41,167 bases of DNA, from positions 1 to 41,167 of the forward strand of contig SAQE01000059.1 of the NCBI GenBank assembly GCA_004020545.1. Direction: 5' to 3'. The translations under genes were made by a program, and so were the position numbers. Shown here piece after piece: positions 16,715-25,385 of this stretch. The notes beneath the pieces are model-generated. The model had not been told where the DNA came from. It searched no databases and saw only the letters and a program-made list of their open reading frames with translations. Position 1 is the first letter of the stretch, and each line of letters opens with the position of its first letter. The DNA is from Mesorhizobium sp. (GTDB lineage Bacteria; Pseudomonadota; Alphaproteobacteria; Rhizobiales; Rhizobiaceae).

Positions 16715-17806
16715 ATGAAGCTGTTCGACTGCCCGCATTGCGGCCATCGCCTCTATTTCGAGAACGCCCAATGCCTGAACTGTTCCAGCCTTGTGCTTTA
16801 TGACCCCGTGCGGGCGCGTTTCGTGCTTTCCGATGAGGCCGTTCCGTGCGGCAATGCCGACGAATGCGCCTGCAACTGGCGGGCCGAGCCGGACCACGGC
16901 TTCTGCCGCGCCTGCGCGCTGAACCAGACGATCCCGGACCTGTCGGTGGACGGCAACCGCCGGCGCTGGATCCGCGTCGAGGCGGCGAAGAAACGCTCCG
17001 TCTATTCGCTGCTCGCCTTCGGACTGCCGGTCGCGCCCAAGAGCGGCCTCGAGGACGAAGCCGGGCTCGCCTTCGATTTCCTTGCCGATCCGATCGGCGG
17101 CGGGCCGGGCGGCGAACGCATCCTCACGGGCCACGACAACGGCCTGATCACTCTCAATGTCGCAGAGGCCGATTCCGCCGAGCGGGAACGCAGGCGCATC
17201 GAGATGGGGGAGAACTACCGCACCTTGCTCGGCCATTTCCGCCACGAGCTCGGCCATTACTACTGGGACCGGCTGATCCGCGACGATCCCGGGCGGCTCT
17301 CGGCTTTCCGCGCCCTCTTCGGCGACGAGCGGGTCGACTACGAGCTGGCGCTGAAGGCCTACTACGCCAGTGGCTCGCCGGCAGACTGGCAGCAGCGGCA
17401 CATCTCGGCCTACGCGACGTCCCACCCGTGGGAGGACTGGGCGGAAACCTGGGCCCACTATCTGCACATCACCGACACGCTGGAGATGGTGCATGCGCTG
17501 AATTTCCCGCTCGGCCGGCTGGAGACGGTGGACGCCGACACCCTGCCTTACGGTGACACAGGTGGAAAACTTCAGGGAGCTCCGGCCGAGCCAACCCCAC
17601 CGCCCGAGCCGTTCGAGAAGGTGCTGGCCCGCTGGCTGGTGCTGTCGGAGGCCTCCAATTCGATCAACCGCTGCATGGGGCTGCCCGACCTCTATCCTTT
17701 CGTCATTTCGGATGTGACGGCGCAAAAACTGGCCTTCGTCCATGCGCTTTTGACCGGGCCGCCGAAAGAAGATGGAACAATTCGTGAGCCGGCGGCGGCA
17801 TTTTAG
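16715..17806 (+). CDS. Putative zinc-binding metallopeptidase with N-terminal zinc ribbon
   Basis: 363 residues. The N-terminus has paired Cys for a rubredoxin-like zinc ribbon (Cys6, Cys9, Cys20, Cys23), then a second Cys cluster (45, 51, 53, 64, 67). The catalytic HELGH (177-181) lies in FRHELGHYYWD, with downstream HPWEDWAETWAHYLHI that may supply the third zinc ligand. This fits the Peptidase_Mx-type family of putative zinc peptidases, whose substrates are unknown. No signal peptide or membrane helix is seen. It starts 68 bp after the oxidase gene, and both point the same way. Confidence 0.85.
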   Translation: MKLFDCPHCGHRLYFENAQCLNCSSLVLYDPVRARFVLSDEAVPCGNADECACNWRAEPDHGFCRACALNQTIPDLSVDGNRRRWIRVEAAKKRSVYSLLAFGLPVAPKSGLEDEAGLAFDFLADPIGGGPGGERILTGHDNGLITLNVAEADSAERERRRIEMGENYRTLLGHFRHELGHYYWDRLIRDDPGRLSAFRALFGDERVDYELALKAYYASGSPADWQQRHISAYATSHPWEDWAETWAHYLHITDTLEMVHALNFPLGRLETVDADTLPYGDTGGKLQGAPAEPTPPPEPFEKVLARWLVLSEASNSINRCMGLPDLYPFVISDVTAQKLAFVHALLTGPPKEDGTIREPAAAF

Positions 17807-17870
17807 CCGGAACGCATGAGGCCTGGTTTCGTTTTCGAGCCCGAGGGAGCGTTGAAAACGGAGAGAAACC

Positions 17871-18473
17871 ATGAAACGCGTATTGTTTCCGGCGCTTGCC
17901 GGCGCGCTGCTTGCCATGTCGGGCGCGGCCCTTGCCGACACGCCGGTCTCGGCCGTGGCCGATTTGAATGTCCGCGCCGGCCCAGGCCCGCAATATCCGG
18001 TGATCGGCGTGCTCGCGGCCGGCCAGTCGGCAACGCTCACCGGCTGCATCGCAAACAGCAAATGGTGCACCATCGCCGAGGCTGGCGGCAATGGCTGGGT
18101 CTATTCCGACTATGTGACGGGTGACTTCGGCGGCAGCCGCGTGGTGCTCACCCGCCGGCCTGCCGATGCCGGCATCGCCGTGGTGTCGCCGCCGACCGAC
18201 GACGTCTATTCGCAGGACGACTACACCGGCGGCATTGTTGCAAGCGATCCGGTTGATCCGATTGCCAGACCGCCGGCCGAGGTCGGCACTTACGTCGCCA
18301 CCCATCGGGTCGACCCTGTCTATCTCGAAGGCGAAGTGGTGACGGGCGCCACGCTCCCCGACACGGTCGAGTTGCGCGAGATCCCGGACTACAACTACCG
18401 CTACGTCTATGTGAACAACCAGCCGGCGCTGGTCGATCCGGGCACGCGCCGCATCGTCTATGTGATGCGCTGA
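17871..18473 (+). CDS. Secreted SH3 domain/DUF1236 protein
   Basis: 200 residues with a signal peptide cut near ALA-D (22). A bacterial SH3 domain covers about 25-85 (ADLNVRAGPGPQYPVIGVL, then KWCTIAEAGGNGWVYSDYV). A linker rich in Asp and Pro follows. The last 65 residues form a DUF1236 domain (VELREIPDYNYRYVYVNNQP, ending RRIVYVMR). Both domains are common in periplasmic proteins of Rhizobiales; SH3b domains often bind the cell wall. An SD GGAGAG precedes the ATG. Confidence 0.9.
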   Translation: MKRVLFPALAGALLAMSGAALADTPVSAVADLNVRAGPGPQYPVIGVLAAGQSATLTGCIANSKWCTIAEAGGNGWVYSDYVTGDFGGSRVVLTRRPADAGIAVVSPPTDDVYSQDDYTGGIVASDPVDPIARPPAEVGTYVATHRVDPVYLEGEVVTGATLPDTVELREIPDYNYRYVYVNNQPALVDPGTRRIVYVMR

Positions 18474-18493
18474 TCCAGCGTTGCCGATTGGGT

Positions 18494-18522
18494 GGGCGGC
18501 CGCCGGCGATCGGCGGCCGCCC
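18494..18522 (+). terminator. Strong intrinsic terminator after the SH3/DUF1236 gene
   Basis: A perfect 12-bp GC stem (GGGCGGCCGCCG, complement at 18511-18522) with loop GCGAT, followed by TTTT at 18523-18526. Confidence 0.9.
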
Positions 18523-18604
18523 TTTTATGCTAGACGATATCCTCGACGCGCGCCGCAACGAGGACGATTGCGCGCGGCACGCCGATCTCCTAGATCATGC
18601 GACC

Positions 18605-18710
18605 CTGGGGCAATTTAGGAAAAGTGTGAACCGGTTTTCGTCCGGAATTGCCTCAAAACGAGGTGTTAGAGCAGGTCGCCGTTTCCGTGAAGCGGTGAAC
18701 TGCGCTAACG
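18605..18710. repeat. Interspersed rhizobial-type palindromic repeat
   Basis: The text AGGAAAAGTGTGAACCGG and the following bases belong to an intergenic repeat that I recall from many Mesorhizobium genomes. It folds as two hairpins: GGCAATT (18609-18615) with AATTGCC (18646-18652), and a second between about 18670 and 18705 (AGCAG to CTGCGCT). It ends just before the GTG start of the CPBP gene. Confidence 0.6.
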
Positions 18711-18729
18711 CGTCCGGCAGGGGACCCGC

Positions 18730-19689
18730 GTGATCATCGACAGTGCCGCCTTCGAGCGCTACCGGCGCTCGCCGAACGAAAAGACCACCTTGCTCCGGCT
18801 CATGCTGGGAACGGCGATCGTCGTTTTCTTCTGGCTCGCCATGACATTCGTCGTGCTGGTCGCCGGCACCTACGCCTTCATCGTCCTGCGTCTTCCCGGT
18901 CCGTCGACCGGACAGCCGATCCAGGATTTCCTCGCTTCGCCCGTCGGCATCCTCACCGCGCTGGCGTCTTTTGCCGGCATCTGGATCGGTCTCTGGGTGG
19001 CGATGCGCTTCGCGCATGGCGAGCCGTTCTCGGCGTTGATCGGCGCCAGCCGCCACATCTCGCGCGGCGGTTTCCTAAAAGGCTTGGTCGCGGTCCTGAT
19101 CACCTCGCTGTTCTCGGAGGTCCTGCTCTACTGGCTGCAGCCGGAGATCGCGCGCGGATCGATCGCGTTCTCGTCCTGGCTGCTCTTCCTCGTCCCGATC
19201 GTGCTGCTTACCTTTCTGCAGACCTCCTCGGAGGAGGCGCTGTTTCGCGGCTATCTGCTGCGCGGCCTCGCCAGCAGATTCGCCAGCCCGCTGATTTGGG
19301 CGGCACTGCCGGGGCTTCTGTTCACCGCGCTGCATTGGAGCTCGGCCTCGACGCTCGCCATCAATGCCTGCGTGCTGGTCTCGATCGCCATCTTCGCGCT
19401 GCTTTTGACCCTTTTGGTCTATGTGACCGGCAATCTGGGCGCTGCGCTTGGCGCCCATCTCGGCAACAACCTGACCGGCTTCCTGCTGATCTCGCATCAG
19501 GAGAGCTACAATTCCTTCGCCCTGTTTAACGCCAAACCGCTCGAAGGCCCGGGCTGGACGAATTTGGACGCCGTTCTCATCGCCGGGATCGGCATCGCAA
19601 GCACCTTGTTGACGATGCTCCTGCTTCTGCATCGCCGCTCGCCACTGAAGATCGGGCCGGTGGATTCGAAACTTGGCGGGCCGGGCTAA
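18730..19689 (+). CDS. CPBP family intramembrane metalloprotease
   Basis: 319 residues with about eight hydrophobic segments. The three CPBP (Abi) motifs are intact: SSEEALFRGYLL with Glu168, Glu169 and Arg173; FTALH with His202; and HLGNN with His243 and Asn247. In relatives such as Rce1 these residues form the intramembrane active site. Bacterial members act in prenyl-protein-like processing, bacteriocin immunity or signalling; the target here is unknown. Start is a GTG with GCAGGGGA in front. It stands alone between a repeat and the glycosyltransferase island. Confidence 0.9.
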   Translation: MIIDSAAFERYRRSPNEKTTLLRLMLGTAIVVFFWLAMTFVVLVAGTYAFIVLRLPGPSTGQPIQDFLASPVGILTALASFAGIWIGLWVAMRFAHGEPFSALIGASRHISRGGFLKGLVAVLITSLFSEVLLYWLQPEIARGSIAFSSWLLFLVPIVLLTFLQTSSEEALFRGYLLRGLASRFASPLIWAALPGLLFTALHWSSASTLAINACVLVSIAIFALLLTLLVYVTGNLGAALGAHLGNNLTGFLLISHQESYNSFALFNAKPLEGPGWTNLDAVLIAGIGIASTLLTMLLLLHRRSPLKIGPVDSKLGGPG

Positions 19690-19752
19690 AGGCGAAACAA
19701 CCAGTTGATCAGCGCGCGCGACGGGCCGGAAAAGCCGTTTGGACGCTGACTT

Positions 19753-20691
19753 TCAAGACAATGCTTCGCCGTCAAGGATCCGTGCATAGAGGTCAAGATA
19801 GCCCATCGCCGTCTTCCGGATTGGGAACCTCGTTGCGGCGGATTCGCGACATTGCTGAGGCGTAAGACTCCCGACTTCCTCAAGCGCGGCGGCGAATTCC
19901 TCATCGGTCTGGAAGAAGCGCCCACTATCGGCATCGACTGTCTCCGGCAGCGCGCCACGTGGCGTCGTCAGCACCGGCGTGCCGCAAAGCATAGCTTCCA
20001 CCGGCGCGTTGCCGAAGGGTTCCTCCCATGCGATCGGGTTGAGAAAAGCTCGTGCTTCTCCAAGCAGGCGCAACTTGAGCTCGCCATCGACGAGGCCATG
20101 AAACCGGTAGCGGCTGCCGAGGGTTCTGAGGAACACACGATCGCGGCGCGCTTGACTGCGCCCGAGCAGTTTCCAGCGCGAACCGCCGGCAATGTCGAGA
20201 TTGAAATCGAACTTCCTGGCAAGGTCCACCGCGCGGCTTAGCCCCTTGTTTGATCGCGCTATGCCTGCGAGGAAAAGAAGGTTGCGGTTCTTCGCCGCCG
20301 ACAGCCGGTATTTGTCGACGGGAAAACCATTGTAGACGAAGGTCTTGTGGCCATAGAAGCGCGCGTGGTTGGCGCTGATAAAGCTCCAATTCGGCACGTT
20401 GGGTAGGCTCGTCAGGATTTCACGCATCGTGTTCAGGACAGGCCGGCCGAGATCGAGCGGCCAGCTATGAGTGTGGACGATCTGTGTATCATCGGGTATC
20501 GCCGCTATCGCTTCGGCGTCGGTCGAGGCGTGCCGCACCTCGCAGAGCGGATGGCTTGATCCCGGCGCGCCTATGATCACGACTTTGTGGCCCAGGCGAA
20601 CCAGCTCCGTCGCCAGCCATTCAACTTGCCGTTCGATACCGGCATAGCCTCTGCCGGGAATGGCTCCCATCAGAACAAGAGTTATTCGCAT
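19753..20691 (-). CDS. Glycosyltransferase family 4 protein
   Basis: 312 residues. GT-B fold signs: [42 protein letters not shown], and [22 protein letters not shown] at the start of the second domain. The C-terminal nucleotide-sugar site is [20 protein letters not shown] with the EX7E pair Glu224/Glu232. It is at the short end for GT4. Family members build polysaccharide or lipopolysaccharide from nucleotide sugars; donor and acceptor are unknown. It is divergent from an acetyltransferase gene (167 bp between the starts), and its codon use is less GC-rich than the core genes. Confidence 0.88.
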   Translation of the reverse strand: MRITLVLMGAIPGRGYAGIERQVEWLATELVRLGHKVVIIGAPGSSHPLCEVRHASTDAEAIAAIPDDTQIVHTHSWPLDLGRPVLNTMREILTSLPNVPNWSFISANHARFYGHKTFVYNGFPVDKYRLSAAKNRNLLFLAGIARSNKGLSRAVDLARKFDFNLDIAGGSRWKLLGRSQARRDRVFLRTLGSRYRFHGLVDGELKLRLLGEARAFLNPIAWEEPFGNAPVEAMLCGTPVLTTPRGALPETVDADSGRFFQTDEEFAAALEEVGSLTPQQCRESAATRFPIRKTAMGYLDLYARILDGEALS

Positions 20692-20858
20692 TGAGCTTGC
20701 CCACCATCCTCTTTCGCAAACCGGCTCAGTTGCGTCATGGACCAGGCATTGTCAACATCAGCCCAGGATCGCAATCCCGCCGACCTGGCGGGCGTCGGAT
20801 CGGCGATATTCGCCCCGCATCCCGAGACGACACTGGCCGAGCAAGAAAGGAAAACAGC

Positions 20859-21437
20859 ATGGCGTTTGCTAGGACGTTGAGGACCAAACTCGGCCTGCGG
20901 CGAACGAAACCCTTGCCGAAATTCGCGTCAGTCGGCCGCTGGACCTATGGCGTCAATCCGAAAATGATATTCGGTTGCGTAGAGCGCGCTGAGTTGAAGA
21001 TCGGTTCCTTTTGCTCGATTGGGAACGAGGTGGTTTTCCTGTGCCGGGCAAATCATCCGATATCGCTGGTTTCCACTTATCCCTTCAAGGTCAAAATGAC
21101 GAAGGAGGTTCCGACCGAGTCGGACCTCCTGTTCAAAGGGGCCATGCAAATAGGCAACGACGTCTGGATCGGACGTCGCGCTATCATCATGCCCGGAATA
21201 GAAATAGGTGACGGTGCGGTCATCGGCGCAGGAGCAATCGTCACCAAGGACGTCCCGCCTTATGCGATCGTGGCTGGCAACCCTGCCAAACTGATCCGCT
21301 ACCGGTTCAGCGAGGGTCAGATTGAAAGCCTGCTGGCGATCCGTTGGTGGGAATGGAGCGACGAGAAGATCCGCGCCGAGCAGCCCTCGTTCTTCGGATC
21401 GATTGATGATTTTATAACGCGCCACGCTACCCGTTAG
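20859..21437 (+). CDS. CatB-related hexapeptide O-acetyltransferase
   Basis: 192 residues from ATG 20859, which has AAGAAAGGA 8 nt upstream. A left-handed beta-helix of hexapeptide repeats is visible: [64 protein letters not shown]. The RANHP segment (His66) fits the catalytic His of the xenobiotic acetyltransferase/CatB branch. Despite the family name, chromosomal members next to glycosyltransferases usually acetylate sugars, which is the likely role here. A longer frame up to 20691 lacks family similarity. Confidence 0.88.
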   Translation: MAFARTLRTKLGLRRTKPLPKFASVGRWTYGVNPKMIFGCVERAELKIGSFCSIGNEVVFLCRANHPISLVSTYPFKVKMTKEVPTESDLLFKGAMQIGNDVWIGRRAIIMPGIEIGDGAVIGAGAIVTKDVPPYAIVAGNPAKLIRYRFSEGQIESLLAIRWWEWSDEKIRAEQPSFFGSIDDFITRHATR

Positions 21438-21563
21438 CCTACCGTCGCGCGACCGTCTCAAGGCAAGTGCCATCGTGTCGCCGCTGGGATTGGCACAAGC
21501 GCGCGCCGGAGATTCCGGGCCATCTTCGGCCCGAACGGGAGCGATGGCGGCGGAGGGAGTCTC

Positions 21564-22610
21564 TTGGGCTGTGGAAAGTTTTCGGATATGAGCCTGAGCC
21601 AAAATCGGCAGGGGGCATCGGTGTCGCCAAGTACGTGCTTTTTCTTGGCGGCAGACGCGAAGTATTTTCCGTTCGCTTGTTTGGCGGCGCGACGGATTTT
21701 GGACGTCTCAGCGCCTTTGCCGGGTTTTATCCTTCAGACGGGGGTGCCCGACGCTGAGCTGAATGCGGCCAATGACTACTTGCAAGGCCGGATCGAGATT
21801 GCCGATGTCTCCGCTTTTATGGAGGGTCAGGACTTCAACCCGGGCCATCTAAGCCTTGCCGCATACATCCGTCTGTTTGCTGACAAGATCGGGGCGTTGG
21901 AGCGGTTTGAGCGGGTTGTCTATACGGATGCTGACGTCTTGTTTAACCGCTCCATTGTCGATCTTGCCGAAACCGAGTTGAGAGCTCCGCTGCTCGCTGC
22001 GCACGACGTGCAGGCCTACTTTGCGCCCAAATACAGAAGCCGCCTTTCGATGCAACCGGGGGCGCCGAGCTTCAATTCTGGTGTACTCGTCTTCGACATG
22101 CCTGCCGTGCGCCGCGACAACCTTTTGGAAATCGCTCGGGAAGCAGCATCCCGCCGTGTCTTTGGCCTCGATCAAGAGGCTTTGAACGTGGCTTTCGAAG
22201 GCAGATGGCAGACGATGCATCCGAACTGGAACGTGATGACCAACTATTCGGATCAGATACCGTTCAACCAGGCTTTCGCCCGGCATTTTAGCTGGGGCAA
22301 GCCATGGGACAGACGGCCGATCGGCGTAGAGGTTGAGGCGCTCGCTATCTATCGGGACCTTTCAAGCAAAACGCCTTGGGCCGATCGGTTTGAACATACA
22401 ATTCCCTTCAAGCGCGGCGGCTTGAAGAAGTTCGGGCGGAGGTTCGATGCCCTGATCGGGCTGCTCCTGAACGACGAGAAGCGCAAGCGGCGCGCTCGTT
22501 TCAGCGCATCGAAGGCCAACGCCGTGTTTACTGCTCACGCCGATGCCAGGCTACTGGCTGTGCAATATCCCGAGGTTGCAGCCGGATTCGCGGCCAACCG
22601 CCGGAAATGA
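21564..22610 (+). CDS. Glycosyltransferase family 8-like protein
   Basis: 348 residues. GT-A signs are VVYTDADVLF with the DxD pair Asp122/Asp124 for the metal-nucleotide sugar, SFNSGVLVFDM (substrate loop), LDQEALN and HPNWNVMTNY. GT8 enzymes are retaining transferases such as LPS galactosyl or glucosyltransferases. A TTG at 21564 is the chosen start because GGAGGGA ends about 7 nt before it; the first in-frame ATG (21588) has no SD. The basic C-terminus (GGLKKFGRRF, DEKRKRRARF) could hold the protein to the membrane. Codon use is less GC-biased than ffh next door. Confidence 0.85.
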   Translation: MGCGKFSDMSLSQNRQGASVSPSTCFFLAADAKYFPFACLAARRILDVSAPLPGFILQTGVPDAELNAANDYLQGRIEIADVSAFMEGQDFNPGHLSLAAYIRLFADKIGALERFERVVYTDADVLFNRSIVDLAETELRAPLLAAHDVQAYFAPKYRSRLSMQPGAPSFNSGVLVFDMPAVRRDNLLEIAREAASRRVFGLDQEALNVAFEGRWQTMHPNWNVMTNYSDQIPFNQAFARHFSWGKPWDRRPIGVEVEALAIYRDLSSKTPWADRFEHTIPFKRGGLKKFGRRFDALIGLLLNDEKRKRRARFSASKANAVFTAHADARLLAVQYPEVAAGFAANRRK

Positions 22611-22756
22611 CCGTTGGTAGTGCCTCGGCCTTGACTCAGCCGCCGATTTCCTGTCTAGACGCGCACGAATTCCGCGACGAGCACACCTTCGCGAAAGCCG
22701 ACCAGGACGCCGAGGCCTCTTCGAGGCAAGAGCTATAAAGAGATCCTGGAGGCCAA

Positions 22757-22785
22757 CACCCGGCAGCGCGATGCGCCCCCGGGTG
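22757..22785 (+). terminator. Intrinsic terminator between the GT8 gene and ffh
   Basis: CACCCGG (22757-22763) pairs with CCGGGTG (22779-22785), followed by CTTTTTGG. It separates the polysaccharide genes from the ffh cluster. Confidence 0.6.
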
Positions 22786-22871
22786 CTTTTTGGCTTTGGA
22801 CTTTTGCTTGGCGACCCGCCGCGAACGCACTACCTCTCGGGCATCATCCGGGTGCCAGGGAAAGGAAAAGA

Positions 22872-24464
22872 ATGTTTGAATCACTTCAGGAGCGCCTTGG
22901 CTCCATCCTGAACGGCCTGACCGGCCGCGGCGCGCTGTCCGAGGCGGATGTCTCGGCGGCGCTGCGCGAGGTGCGCCGCGCGCTGCTCGAGGCGGACGTG
23001 GCGCTGGAGGTGGTGCGTTCCTTCACCGACAAGGTGCGCGAGAAGGCGGTCGGCGCCGCGGTGCTGAAGTCGATCAAGCCCGGGCAGATGGTCGTCAAGA
23101 TCGTCCATGACGAGCTGGTCGACATGCTGGGCGCCGAGGGCGTCGCCGTCGACCTCAACGCGCCGGCGCCCGTCGTCGTCATGATGGTCGGCCTGCAGGG
23201 CTCCGGCAAGACGACGACCTCGGCCAAGATCGCCAAGCGCCTGACCGAGCGTCAGAACAAGAAGGTCCTGATGGCCTCGCTCGACACGCGGCGACCCGCC
23301 GCGCAGGAGCAGCTGCGCCAGCTCGGCGAGCAGGTGAAGGTCGCGACGCTGCCGATCATCGCCGGCCAGAGCCCGGTCGACATCGCGCGCCGCGCCGTCC
23401 AGGCGGCCAAGCTCGGCGGCCATGACGTCGTCATTCTCGACACCGCCGGCCGCACCCATATCGACGAGCCGCTGATGGTCGAGATGGCCGACATCAAGAA
23501 GGTGTCGTCGCCGCACGAGATCCTGCTGGTCGCCGACTCGCTGACCGGCCAGGACGCCGTCAATCTGGCGAAGAGCTTCGACGAGCGCGTCGGCATCACC
23601 GGCCTGGTGCTCACCCGCATGGACGGCGACGGCCGCGGCGGCGCGGCGCTTTCCATGCGCGCCGTCACCGGCAAGCCGATCAAGCTGATCGGCACCGGCG
23701 AAAAGATGGACGGGCTGGAGGAATTCCACCCCAAGCGCATCGCCGACCGCATCCTTGGCATGGGCGACATTGTCTCGCTCGTCGAGAAGGCCGCAGAGAC
23801 CATCGACGCCGAGCAGGCGGCCGCGATGGCCAGGAAGATGCAGTCGGGCAAGTTCGACCTGAACGACCTGGCCCAGCAGCTTCAGCAGATGTCGAAGATG
23901 GGCGGCATGGGCGGCATCATGGGCATGATGCCCGGCATGGGCAAGATGAAGGACCAGCTTGCCGCCGCCGGCTTCGACGACAGGATGTTCCGCCGCCAGC
24001 TCGCCATCATCTCCTCGATGACCAGGGAGGAGCGGGCAAACCCCGACATTCTGAAACACTCGCGCAAGAAGCGCATCGCTTCCGGCTCCGGCACAGATGC
24101 CGCCGAGATCAACAAGCTCTTGAAGATGCATCGCGGCATGGCCGACATGATGAAGGCGATGGGCGGCAAGGGCAAAGGCGGCGGCCTGATGCGCAGCATG
24201 ATGGGCGGCCTTGCCTCGAAGATGGGCCTTGGCGGCATGATGCCCGGCGGCGGCATGCCCGACCTCTCCAAGATGGACCCGAAGCAGCTCGAGGCCTTGC
24301 AGAAGCAGGCCCAGGCTGCCGGCCTCGGCAAAGGCCTGCCGGGCGGCTTGCCCGGCGGACTTCCCGGCGGCGGTCTGCCGGGCCTGCCCGGCGGCATGAA
24401 GTTGCCCGGCCTTCCCGGCCTCGGCGGCGGCGGCGGGCTGCCAGGTTTGGGCAAGAAAAAATGA
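22872..24464 (+). CDS. ffh: Signal recognition particle protein Ffh
   Basis: 530 residues. N and G domains have GLQGSGKTTT (107-116), the DTAGRT loop and TRMDGDGRGG, and the M domain has the Met-rich helices (MSKMGGMGGIMGMMPGMG) that bind signal sequences and 4.5S RNA (SGSGTDAAEINKLLKM). Ffh is the GTPase that targets ribosome-nascent chain complexes to FtsY. E. coli Ffh has 453 residues; the extra length here is a tail of about 95 residues rich in Gly, Leu, Pro and Met with repeats of GLPGG, ending GLGKKK. It is followed after 7 bp by the chorismate mutase gene. Confidence 0.96.
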   Translation: MFESLQERLGSILNGLTGRGALSEADVSAALREVRRALLEADVALEVVRSFTDKVREKAVGAAVLKSIKPGQMVVKIVHDELVDMLGAEGVAVDLNAPAPVVVMMVGLQGSGKTTTSAKIAKRLTERQNKKVLMASLDTRRPAAQEQLRQLGEQVKVATLPIIAGQSPVDIARRAVQAAKLGGHDVVILDTAGRTHIDEPLMVEMADIKKVSSPHEILLVADSLTGQDAVNLAKSFDERVGITGLVLTRMDGDGRGGAALSMRAVTGKPIKLIGTGEKMDGLEEFHPKRIADRILGMGDIVSLVEKAAETIDAEQAAAMARKMQSGKFDLNDLAQQLQQMSKMGGMGGIMGMMPGMGKMKDQLAAAGFDDRMFRRQLAIISSMTREERANPDILKHSRKKRIASGSGTDAAEINKLLKMHRGMADMMKAMGGKGKGGGLMRSMMGGLASKMGLGGMMPGGGMPDLSKMDPKQLEALQKQAQAAGLGKGLPGGLPGGLPGGGLPGLPGGMKLPGLPGLGGGGGLPGLGKKK

Positions 24465-24471
24465 GGGGGCG

Positions 24472-24798
24472 ATGAACGAGGAGAAGGACATGGCCGAGGC
24501 ACGCGCCATTCTGGCGGGCTACCGCGCTTCGATCGACAACATCGACGCCGCCCTCATCCATATGCTGGCCGAGCGCTTCCGCTGCACCAAGGCGGTCGGC
24601 GTGCTGAAGGCCGAGCATGGCCTGCCGCCCGCCGATCCGGCGCGCGAGCAGCAGCAGATCGCCCGCCTCCGCCAACTGGCGAAGGATGCGCATCTCGATC
24701 CGGATTTCGCGGAGAAATTCCTGAACTTCGTGGTCCGCGAAGTGATCCGTCATCACGAACAGATCGCCGCTAACAACGGCGTGACGAAAACCGGCTAA
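24472..24798 (+). CDS. Chorismate mutase (AroQ class)
   Basis: 108 residues, all helical. YRASIDNIDAALIHMLAERF is helix 1 of the AroQ fold, KAVGVLKAEHGLPPADPARE the second, and FLNFVVREVIRHHEQI the third. The Arg, Lys and Glu positions that bind chorismate are in their usual places. It turns chorismate into prephenate for Phe and Tyr synthesis. The gene starts 7 bp after ffh, so they are probably co-transcribed; this ffh-chorismate mutase-rpsP order is common in rhizobia. A good SD (GAGGGGGC) precedes ATG. Confidence 0.9.
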   Translation: MNEEKDMAEARAILAGYRASIDNIDAALIHMLAERFRCTKAVGVLKAEHGLPPADPAREQQQIARLRQLAKDAHLDPDFAEKFLNFVVREVIRHHEQIAANNGVTKTG

Positions 24799-24802
24799 TC
24801 AA

Positions 24803-24851
24803 GTGCATGTCGCCCAAAAGTGCGCAGCGGTTTTGGGATAACGACTTGCAC
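24803..24851. repeat. Imperfect hairpin repeat before rpsP
   Basis: GTGCATGTCG and CCCAAAA pair with TTTTGGG and CGACTTGCAC, forming a long interrupted stem around a GC-rich loop. I recall the sequence as a common intergenic element of Mesorhizobium and relatives. It lies between chorismate mutase and rpsP and is probably part of their mRNA. Confidence 0.65.
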
Positions 24852-24903
24852 AAGACAAAAGCCGAAACCGATCAACGAAATCAGAGCTTTTAGGAGATAG
24901 AGA

Positions 24904-25305
24904 ATGGCACTGAAGATCAGACTGGCCCGCGCGGGCTCGAAGAAGCGTCCCTACTACCACGTCGTCGTCGCCGACGCCCGTTCGCCGCGCGACGGCCGTT
25001 TCATCGAGGCGCTCGGCTCGTGGAACCCGCTGCTGCCGAAGGACGGCGAACGCGTCAAGGTCGATGTCGACCGCGTCAAGCACTGGCTCTCGCACGGCGC
25101 CCAGCCGACCGACCGCGTTCTGCGCTTCCTCGATGAGGCCGGCATCGCCAAGCGTGAGGCCCGCTCGAACCCGAGCAAGGCTCTGCCCGGCAAGAAGGCG
25201 CAGGAGCGCGCCGCCCTGCTGAAGAAGGCCCAGGAAGACGCCGCCGCTGCCGTTGCCGCGGCGAGCGCCGCGCCGGCCGAGGCGGAAGCCGCGACCGCCG
25301 AGTAA
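24904..25305 (+). CDS. rpsP: 30S ribosomal protein S16
   Basis: 133 residues. The S16 core ([38 protein letters not shown]) takes the first 80 or so residues, close to the size of E. coli S16. A tail of about 50 residues, rich in Ala, Lys and Glu, follows ([20 protein letters not shown]), as in other Alphaproteobacteria. S16 is needed for assembly of the 30S body. The SD TAGGAGATAG precedes the ATG. It has its own terminator and no rimM, trmD or rplS gene follows in this window. Confidence 0.97.
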   Translation: MALKIRLARAGSKKRPYYHVVVADARSPRDGRFIEALGSWNPLLPKDGERVKVDVDRVKHWLSHGAQPTDRVLRFLDEAGIAKREARSNPSKALPGKKAQERAALLKKAQEDAAAAVAAASAAPAEAEAATAE

Positions 25306-25337
25306 GTTAAGTTCGGCGTTCAACTTCGTTTAATGGG

Positions 25338-25362
25338 AACGGCGGGCCAGGTGCCCGCCGTT
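25338..25362 (+). terminator. Intrinsic terminator of rpsP
   Basis: AACGGCGGGC (25338-25347) pairs with GCCCGCCGTT (25353-25362), followed by TTCGTT. It ends the transcript 33 bp after rpsP. Confidence 0.8.
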
Positions 25363-25385
25363 TTCGTTAGGTCCGCCAATAGCTC

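Noticed and set aside
22881-24509. Long open frame antisense to ffh
   Set aside because: Composition (His, Ala, Arg, Gly) is that of a shadow frame of a high-GC gene; ffh on the plus strand is certain.
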